Source: Chromera velia
Taxonomy: Eukaryota > Sar > Chromeraceae
DNA length: 15,102 nucleotides
Assembly: GCA_018398765.1 (NCBI GenBank)
Contig: JAHBMJ010002938.1
Location: 1 to 15,102 of the forward strand
Reading direction: 5' to 3'
Below are positions 9,776-15,102 of the stretch, piece by piece (position 1 is the first letter of the stretch; each line of letters starts with the position of its first letter). The position numbers were made by a program, and so were the translations under genes. The notes under the pieces were generated by a model. That model did not search any database, was not told where the DNA came from, and was given only the letters and a program-made list of their open reading frames with translations.

Positions 9776-10482
9776 CCGGCCACTGGTAAAAAGCTTGATA
9801 AAGGATAAACAGACAAAGTTTACTTCAAAACTATAGTTTAAGAAATCTATTTACAATAGTAAACATTTTTTAAAGCATTGTAAGTTATTTGTTTGTTCAT
9901 TTACACGGTTTAACTAAGTTTGACAGTCATTTACGTGTTGTAAATTAAGTTATCTATGGTTTAAGCTAGGGTTTAAGTGAGACATTAAAGGGCAGCCATG
10001 CTGTTTTAAATGATAAAACTGGAAAGACGGATTGCCATTGGCCTCAGTAGCATCTCAGTAGCATGTTGATGACCAAAAACGGTACACAATCGGCATAACT
10101 CGCCTCCACCAGCACTTTTGTGTGCCGCCACGCTATATTTATAGGCACCATACGAGTGTGATACAACAAATCTGACAATTTCGAAAGAGAGCACGTCCTC
10201 TCAAAAGAGGTTTTCACGTTTTAGGGCCAGGCTATCTGCTAGCTGCATCTTTACCTCCGCAACGACCACCGCTTCCGGTTTATAAACCTCCAAACCAGAC
10301 AGATAAGCGCAAACAAACAACATATTTTTAAAAAAATCTTAATTCAATTCCTAAAAGTGCTAAAAACATTGAAAGAAGTCTTTAAAACTAAAGAATAGGA
10401 GTTGCACCGCAGGCAAATTTTTTTTTTTTTAGCTTCATTTTCTCCTCATTTTTTTCCAGTAAAACTTAGGTAAACGGAGTCC

Positions 10483-10516
10483 ATTACCGGTAATCCGGTA
10501 ATTACCGGTAGAGAGG
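10483..10516 (+). repeat. Right subterminal ACCGGT motif of the hAT-like element
   Basis: Partner of the motif at 9742-9775, about 30 bases inside the right end of the element, with four substitutions. A further TTACCGGG lies just outside it. Confidence 0.8.
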
Positions 10517-10553
10517 GGTCGTTACCGGGCAAAAAAGCAAGCCTGTCTTAATC

Positions 10554-10882
10554 GGCTCTGCGTATGTTGTCTTCGCCCAATCTCAAAGCTTTTTCTCATA
10601 CTCGGCATCTGAGTCAGCCCCTTTTTGGGAGATAGCATAACCGCTTTCACTTTGAATCGATTGGATAAGAGAAAGGATCGATTTGTCAGATTCAAGGCAC
10701 ATGATCATTAAAAAATTTGCGAGGAGTTGGAAACTTTTGACAGATGCAGTACCGCCCGCCCAGATAGAGACAGCTTCTCTATATTTCTGAGGGGTAGAGA
10801 ATTCCAAGCGAGCTGAAGGACGGTCAGATGACCACTGAATTTTTTCTTTGGATATAACAACAGATCGAAACAGTAAATGAGG
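10554..10882 (-). pseudogene. Unrecognised coding relic, upstream part
   Basis: A minus-strand frame is open from 10882 down to a single TGA at about 10583, and continues in the same frame to the edge of the hAT-like element. It includes STPQKYREAVSIWAGG and a hydrophobic helix around FQLLANFLMIMC. Past the element the same frame goes on at 9705: both copies of the target duplication encode Ile-Lys-Asn in this frame (ATT AAG A and ATC AAA A). I do not recognise the protein. With the part at 8181-9705 it makes up roughly 350 codons of one decayed gene. A TAG closes the frame upstream at 10883-10885, and no promoter or splice site is obvious there. Confidence 0.5.
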
Positions 10883-10885
10883 CTA

Positions 10886-11372
10886 TTGACTGCAGATAAG
10901 CAAAGTATAGGTCATACGGACGTATACTAGCTATGCCATTGTCGAGCTCAGGATCATAAAGCCCTTTAGCTTGGACAACATACTCGTGTATAGAAAGTCT
11001 GTCAGTCTAAAGGTCTAAATTGAAACCTCTTGATGTTGATTTATCGATCTCAATCACCGTCAAGATGAAACGAAAATAAAATGTATGCAAAAATAAAATG
11101 CATGGAAACGTATGTACGGCAGCACGGCAGCGTAGGCCAATAGCGGCGTCGCTTGCAGTAGCGGCGACAGACCCACATTGCTCTACTTAGTTTCCATAAG
11201 ATCTCGGCCTAAATTAAAGACTTAATTGAGTATGAAATTGTAAGTGTATGCATATGTTTTTACTCTAGATCGAGTTCTTCTACTGTTTTCTAGTTACGGT
11301 AAGATCTTGGGCCTCTAGACGTAAAAGGCATGATTCAGTAGCTAGTTCAGTAACTCGTTTAGTGACTAGGGT
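10886..11372. other. AT-rich stretch without assignable gene
   Basis: No coding signal. A short imperfect tandem copy (AAAATAAAATGTATGC, then AAAATAAAATGCATGG) lies at about 11073-11106. GC-rich motifs (GGCAGCACGGCAGCG, TAGCGGCG twice) lie at about 11117-11167. Confidence 0.5.
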
Positions 11373-11894
11373 TGATTTGATAGATTTGGATTTGATTTGA
11401 TTTGACTTGATTTGATTTGAGGTTATACGGCTCTTGATTTGCAAATCTAGTAGACGGATTTGAGATTGGATTTCAGGTTTAACATCATAGGTTCCCTAAC
11501 ATGCGCAAAATCTTCTAGTTACCATGCAATAACAACTCACAATTTTAGGTTTTTGACTGTCTAAGAAGGAATGATTCGATTTGAAACAATTTTGAAACAT
11601 TTTTTAAAAAGAATGGTAGAAAACTTTATTTTGTTAAGATGTGTTTTTGTTTAAAAAATTGTTATGTTAAAGTCGCGCCTTAAAAATCAAAATTTGTAAT
11701 AAGTAAAAATAATTAGAATGGGGGGTCTAGGGGGTGGAGCCCCCCAGGGCACAGATTTGAGGTTAAAAGTCAGATTTGATGTAGATTTGATAGGGGTATA
11801 TAGAGGTATTAAAGCAAGCCCCACAGACCTACAAATTTGATTTGAGGTTAAGCCCGACCTCAAATCAAATCAAATCAAATCAAATCAAATCAAA
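11373..11894. mobile_element. 522-bp element with inverted TTTGA / TCAAA arrays
   Basis: The left side carries about seven TTTGA-like units (about 11373-11421). The right side carries at least six perfect TCAAA units (11861-11894), that is, the same array inverted. GATTTGAGGTTA follows the left array and recurs near 11755 and 11840. Just inside the right array is a 14-bp perfect hairpin (11835-11870). A second small hairpin of GGGGG and CCCCC lies at about 11728-11745. The interior is AT-rich and non-coding. Matching array ends suggest a non-autonomous DNA transposon or fold-back element, but I found no clear target duplication, so exact ends are uncertain. Confidence 0.5.
11835..11870 (+). 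repeat. 14-bp perfect hairpin inside the TTTGA element
   Basis: ATTTGATTTGAGGT (11835-11848), an 8-nt loop (TAAGCCCG) and its exact reverse complement (11857-11870). Confidence 0.9.
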
Positions 11895-12125
11895 GTATGG
11901 TCATGAAACTCATTTATATATGTCTGGCTTTATGAGGTAGACGCGTGCGTGATAGATCATACACCCCTAAATAAAGTCGATTGAAGATAGGAAAACAACC
12001 ATTTCTGAGACGATTCAGAAAAGAAAAGAGTTAAAAAACTTCAAAGTTTGATGGTTATGTCTTAATTCTACCAATTTAACATTCTATAGCATTATGTAGC
12101 ATTTAGTTTTTCCTTCTGAGTCAGT

Positions 12126-12350
12126 CTAGGCGTATCACAGCAAAAAAATAAAAAAAATAAACGTACCGGAATTTGCTTTAATTATTTTTTTCTTTTTTTT
12201 TGCAACACCTAAGCAACAGTTGTACAACACCAAAACAACAGTTACACAATACTTGAACAATACTTCTTTGTTATCAAACATCGTCAAAAAAAAAAAAAGC
12301 TAGAACTGCATGGCTTTAATTATTTTTTTTTTTTGCTGTGATACGCCTAG
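12126..12350. mobile_element. 225-bp MITE with perfect 23-bp terminal inverted repeats
   Basis: CTAGGCGTATCACAGC plus seven A (12126-12148) is the exact reverse complement of 12328-12350. The ends can be read either as TA flanking an element starting GGCG, as Tc1/mariner-class elements would leave, or as the palindrome CTAG at both ends. The interior has no coding capacity: A- and T-runs, a repeated GCTTTAATTATTTTTTT (about 12175 and 12313), and degenerate CAACA-type repeats (about 12201-12262). Perfect termini suggest a recent insertion. Confidence 0.82.
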
Positions 12351-12595
12351 CTTTCAGTCAATCTTGCAACTAGACTTAACCATTATATATGCTCTATAGT
12401 ATACGCTAATGGTAATGCTATTAAATTTAGTGGTCTGCGTTTTTACAGTAACTAACAGGTGCAGGAAGTCTGCCATGAGGCCTAGGAACAAGAGCTCTGC
12501 GTCGGTTGCCTTTAACGATCGCACGTTCTAACAGACCTCCCTGAACCTAACTACCATTTGAAAGTTTAAGCCGCATTTTTAGATAAGCTTGAAAG

Positions 12596-12614
12596 TCTGC
12601 GCCACAGGCGCAGA
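12596..12614 (+). repeat. Hairpin 1 of the fold-back element
   Basis: TCTGCGCC, loop ACA, GGCGCAGA: an 8-bp perfect stem. Confidence 0.9.
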
Positions 12615-12663
12615 TCATTTACGGTGTCTTGAAAGCTAAAGCTGCATATCTGGACAGTGTTTT

Positions 12664-12692
12664 GACCATCTATGCCGCAGGCGTGGACGGTC
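12664..12692 (+). repeat. Hairpin 2 of the fold-back element
   Basis: GACCATCTATGCC, loop GCA, GGCGTGGACGGTC: a 13-pair stem with one A-C mismatch and two pairs that are G-U only if the strand is RNA. It sits at the same place in its repeat unit as hairpin 1. Confidence 0.75.
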
Positions 12693-12776
12693 TCTTGAAA
12701 AACGATGACGCAAATAAAAATCATCTTGATTATATTTTTTCCAGTGGTACTTAAGTTCAGGGAGGTGTTCTAACAC

Positions 12777-13865
12777 CATGAAAAAGGACCGGCCTTGCAG
12801 GATAAAAGTAGGAATATGGAGCCTATAATGGAGGACAACATTCATACAATATTCTCGTGACTGGCCAGCTTATATAATTGCCCTTCTGCTTACCACTAGC
12901 TGGGGCCGGGTCTTGCCCTAAGTCTCGGCTAGAGTCTCAGCAGTGTTGAACGACTCAGACGGTCGGATATCGTGTTGTTCACCGATATCAGCACGAACTG
13001 TCGGAAAGATTTGGGAAGGAGACCTTTCATGCATCCAAAATCGAGGATAAGGTGAAATCTGTTTACTAAAATATGTAAATTTCAGTGATATTAATTCTAT
13101 GTATATGCAAATTTTATTTTTATCTTAATTATGCTATATAATTCAGAAAGTAAGGTCCAAATAAGGGATACTCATTCCATCTAGCATTCCACAATTTTTA
13201 TTAGATTCGCTAGTAGATTCAGTATTTTTTTTTTTGAAATATTCACATAATAATTAATACATGATAAAAATTTCATGATATTAAATGACTTAGAAAATAA
13301 TTGAAAGACTTTGTCTAAGAAAGAGATGAGAAAGAGTTTAATTCAATTCATTTTGATTTACTTCCGGTCCAACTTCCGGAGTCATTAGCTGCTAGCTCGA
13401 CTTTTTGCGATTGTAACCCACTTTAAGATGCCTGTCTGGTTCTTTGTTTGATTTTCCCCTCCCAGTTGTAAAAAACAATTAGCTAGCAACCTCTTTTCCA
13501 CCTATTTTTCAAATTTAGCCCCCAAAAATCACATAGAACGGGAACGCTAACCTGATAAGGCCGCCTCCCTCCCTCAGCCACCCCCCCCAACGCAACTGCT
13601 GCCCCCCTCAATTTCTCTTCGCAGATTGTTTCTCGAATTAATTCAGATAATCAGATATTTGCAAGAACAGGGCGACCTCTGGTATTTATTCTTCTGACCT
13701 GTTTCCCCCTCTCTCCTTCAATTGATTCACCGAACTCGTTGCCTGAATGTACAATCTTTATATTCATTCACACACATTATCACGCACACATTCGCACTTC
13801 TAGGCCTTCCCCCCGACCTCTTTCCTAACGAGCGAGACCCTCAAAACCTCTCCCCCCCCCCTCCG
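12777..13865. other. Long stretch without assignable gene
   Basis: No frame above about 60 codons with any recognisable feature. A 7-bp stem (GATATCG and CGATATC, 10-nt loop) lies at about 12965-12988. AACTTCCGG-type motifs repeat at about 13360-13380. From about 13550 the plus strand becomes C- and pyrimidine-rich with several poly-C runs. Confidence 0.5.
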
Positions 13866-14092
13866 CGGCCCATCCACTATTAAAAAATTGGTAAGGAATC
13901 TTCAGCTTGGGAATATTTGGTATTGAAGACTAGAGAAAATCAGCCTTCGATGGGTCAGATGTTTTGATTTCAGCAGTGTTTTTTGCCTTATTTGAGCCTT
14001 TGTGGGAAAGTTTGGCAAGGGGGGGCAAAAAAGGGAAAATTTGGCAGGGGTCTGAAAGTTCTGGTACCAAAAATTCCCAAGTGGATGGGCCG
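13866..14092. mobile_element. 227-bp nested inverted repeat, probable MITE
   Basis: CGGCCCATCCACT (13866-13878) pairs perfectly with 14080-14092. Inside, CTTGGGAATATTTGG (13906-13920) pairs with 14067-14081 with one mismatch. Poly-C sequence containing CCCCCCTCC lies outside both ends and could be a 9-bp target duplication, but this is low-complexity. A near-repeat, GAAAGTTTGGCAAGGGG and GAAAATTTGGCAGGGG, lies inside at about 14007-14051. The two minus-strand frames across it (from 14160 and 14299) have no recognisable features. Confidence 0.5.
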
Positions 14093-14177
14093 TGCCCCCC
14101 TCCCCCCAATGACGAACAAGCTGGCTCTCTCTCTGATTGAGATTCTACAAGCTTGAGCATTTTTCTTTTTCTGACTC

Positions 14178-14244
14178 TTTCTTCTCACTGTTGTTTCTGA
14201 ACAGTCTAGTGAGAGCACACAAGAACAACAGTTGACAGAAGAAA
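14178..14244 (+). repeat. Imperfect hairpin just right of the nested inverted repeat
   Basis: TTTCTTCTCACTGTTGTTTCT (from about 14178) and AGAACAACAGTTGACAGAAG (from 14222) pair with small bulges around a loop of about 24 nt. Confidence 0.45.
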
Positions 14245-14459
14245 AGGAGCTGTCAGCATTTTTGTGACAACATTGTGATAACCAATCAATCACTAGCACT
14301 TCGGCAAGGTCTGTACGCGTACTCAGTCACAACTGCATCCTTCATTCCCCCCCCCTCTCTTAACTCAAAAACGTCTCCCCCACCTCCTCGCTTATCTCTC
14401 TCAAGTCCCCCCCTCCACACGCCAACCTCCACCTGCCCCTGCAGTTGACGCAGCCCTCA
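14245..14459. other. C-rich stretch without gene
   Basis: Pyrimidine-rich plus strand with poly-C runs near 14346, 14377 and 14406. Nothing assignable. Confidence 0.5.
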
Positions 14460-14752
14460 TGTATATACCCCTGCTGGGTCTAGGTCAGGAATTCAACGCT
14501 CATCCTCCTCAAAGACGAAGTGGCTGTCGGGCAGCTTATCCTATTTGTTAAGAGATGCATCAGGAAACTGATGAAGAAACTTCTTGTACGGGATTCAAGC
14601 TACCTCTAGGCCGCCCGTCTTATTAAGGTTAATGAGAACCGTCATGTACACACTGTAGTACTTTTCGTCCACCGTTTAAATAAAGATGCACTTGTTGCTT
14701 CCCTCGGGACTCACCTGCTTCATGTGAAAACATAAAAAACTGTCGAACGACT
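14460..14752 (-). pseudogene. Decayed coding relic with several stops
   Basis: One minus-strand frame reads like protein for about 95 codons but holds several stops. Segments include FDSFLCFHMKQ, VDEKYYSVYMTVLINLNK, IPYKKFLHQFPDASLNK, DKLPDSHFVFEEDER and IPDLDPAGVYT, all in the same frame. Normal amino-acid use between isolated stops is what a pseudogene or dead transposon looks like. A possible donor (CAG|GTGAGT near 14714) could mean an intron, but stops remain further on. I do not recognise the family. Confidence 0.35.
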
Positions 14753-14849
14753 TTTTTGTTTCTTTTACGTTGTAGCACCCGGTCCGGCCCTCGATAGAGA
14801 GTTGAGAGCAACACTTCGCTTTTCTTTGCTTGGGTATCCAGCTAAAGAC

Positions 14850-15083
14850 TTAGTTGGGTTCGACCCCTGGACTATCAAAATCTAGATCAAAATTCATTTC
14901 TTTACCATTCCACATGAACTTGTAGGGTGTTTTAGAGGTGACGGACTCAAAATTCTTCTTTGAAAAGAGGTAAAAGTGACATCTAAACCCTATTTTAGAG
15001 AGCACATCCCTAGAGAGGCCTATTCTTCCCATAAGAAGGTCGTTTAATATTTTGAAGGTCAGATGTTTTTTTTTGTGTGACAC
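14850..15083 (-). pseudogene. Short unrecognised coding fragment at the right edge
   Basis: A 77-codon minus-strand frame beginning MSHKKKHLTFKILNDLLMGR and ending DLDFDSPGVEPN. The composition is protein-like (mixed hydrophobic and charged residues, no low-complexity runs). It may be the upstream part of the relic at 14460-14752, or one end of an element lying mainly beyond the window. No known motif seen. Confidence 0.3.
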
Positions 15084-15102
15084 CGGCCGCTTGACTGAAA
15101 AA

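Larger units (their letters stand above)
9706..10545. mobile_element. Non-autonomous hAT-like DNA transposon, 840 bp
   Basis: The left end begins CAGGGTTCCCGATTTTTCC and the right end, read on the other strand, begins CAGGCTTGCTTTTTTGCCC: imperfect terminal inverted repeats of the CAGG type seen in hAT elements. The flanks are TTTTGATC (9698-9705) and TCTTAATC (10546-10553), an 8-bp duplication with two mismatches, the size hAT transposases make. Near each end lies a 34-bp motif built of ACCGGT units (9742-9775 and 10483-10516). The AT-rich interior has no transposase frame; a 62-codon minus-strand frame (10006-10194) is not convincing. It sits inside the coding relic at 8181-10882 and splits it. 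Confidence 0.68.
12535..12766. mobile_element. 232-bp fold-back element with 9-10-bp target duplication
   Basis: The ends ACCTCCCTGAAC...TACCA (from 12535) and its inverse (to 12766) pair over 22 bp with three mismatches. Directly outside lie GTTCTAACAG (12525-12534) and GTTCTAACAC (12767-12776): a 9-bp exact or 10-bp near-exact duplication, the length Mutator-like transposases make. Inside are degenerate tandem units, each starting TTGAAA (12558, 12629, 12695). The first two each hold a GC-rich hairpin (12596-12614 and 12664-12692). There is no coding capacity; a 69-codon minus-strand frame across it looks accidental. Confidence 0.72.

Noticed and set aside
9742-10516. Pair of direct repeats as solo long terminal repeats of a retrotransposon
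   Set aside because: Only 34 bp long, internal to CAGG-type inverted ends with an 8-bp target duplication, which fits a DNA transposon better.
11861-11894. CRISPR-like array
   Set aside because: The units are 5 bp with no spacers, and the genome is eukaryotic.
12636-12845. 69-codon minus-strand frame
   Set aside because: It crosses the end of the fold-back element and its target duplication and has no protein features.
13930-14299. Two overlapping minus-strand frames of 76 and 103 codons
   Set aside because: They cross the nested inverted repeat and poly-C runs; no recognisable features and no splice support.
14851-14874. tRNA-like T-arm / B-box (GGGTTCGACCCC)
   Set aside because: T-stem mostly wobble pairs, no A-box, no anticodon arm and no matching acceptor stem upstream.

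Overview
The window is nuclear DNA from a eukaryote. Genes are split by GT-AG introns of about 120-450 nt, there is a candidate AATAAA signal, and microsatellites and transposon remnants are common. My best guess is an alga or protist with a complex plastid, possibly a chromerid such as Chromera. That guess rests on intron style, microsatellites and a bipartite-looking leader on one protein; no sequence search was possible.

Left part (1-6650, richer in G+C): two genes are transcribed away from each other across a gap of about 600 bp. On the minus strand is the 5' part of an ESF1-like nucleolar rRNA-processing gene (three exons visible, 417-1435, continuing off the left edge). On the plus strand is a complete MgtE/SLC41-type magnesium transporter (2045-6534, nine exons, about 550-556 residues) with CBS domains, a five-helix pore domain and a signal-peptide-like N-terminus. 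These are the only two intact host genes I can support. No functional link between them is visible beyond a possibly shared promoter region.

Right part (6650-15102, mostly AT-rich): I find no intact gene. It is a graveyard of mobile elements. A minus-strand coding relic of unknown identity (vaguely Gag-like) runs from about 10882 down to 8181. It is split by an 840-bp hAT-like element (9706-10545) whose two 8-bp target duplications both fall on the same codons of the relic. A 739-bp block of the relic is present twice as exact copies with a single N between them, most likely an assembly artefact. Further right are a 522-bp element with inverted TTTGA arrays, a 225-bp MITE with perfect 23-bp inverted repeats, a 232-bp fold-back element with 9-10-bp target duplications and nested hairpins, a 227-bp nested inverted repeat, and two more decayed coding stretches on the minus strand.

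I found no CRISPR array, rRNA, tRNA or clear non-coding RNA gene. The best candidates for something undescribed are the small non-autonomous elements, above all the fold-back element at 12535-12766.
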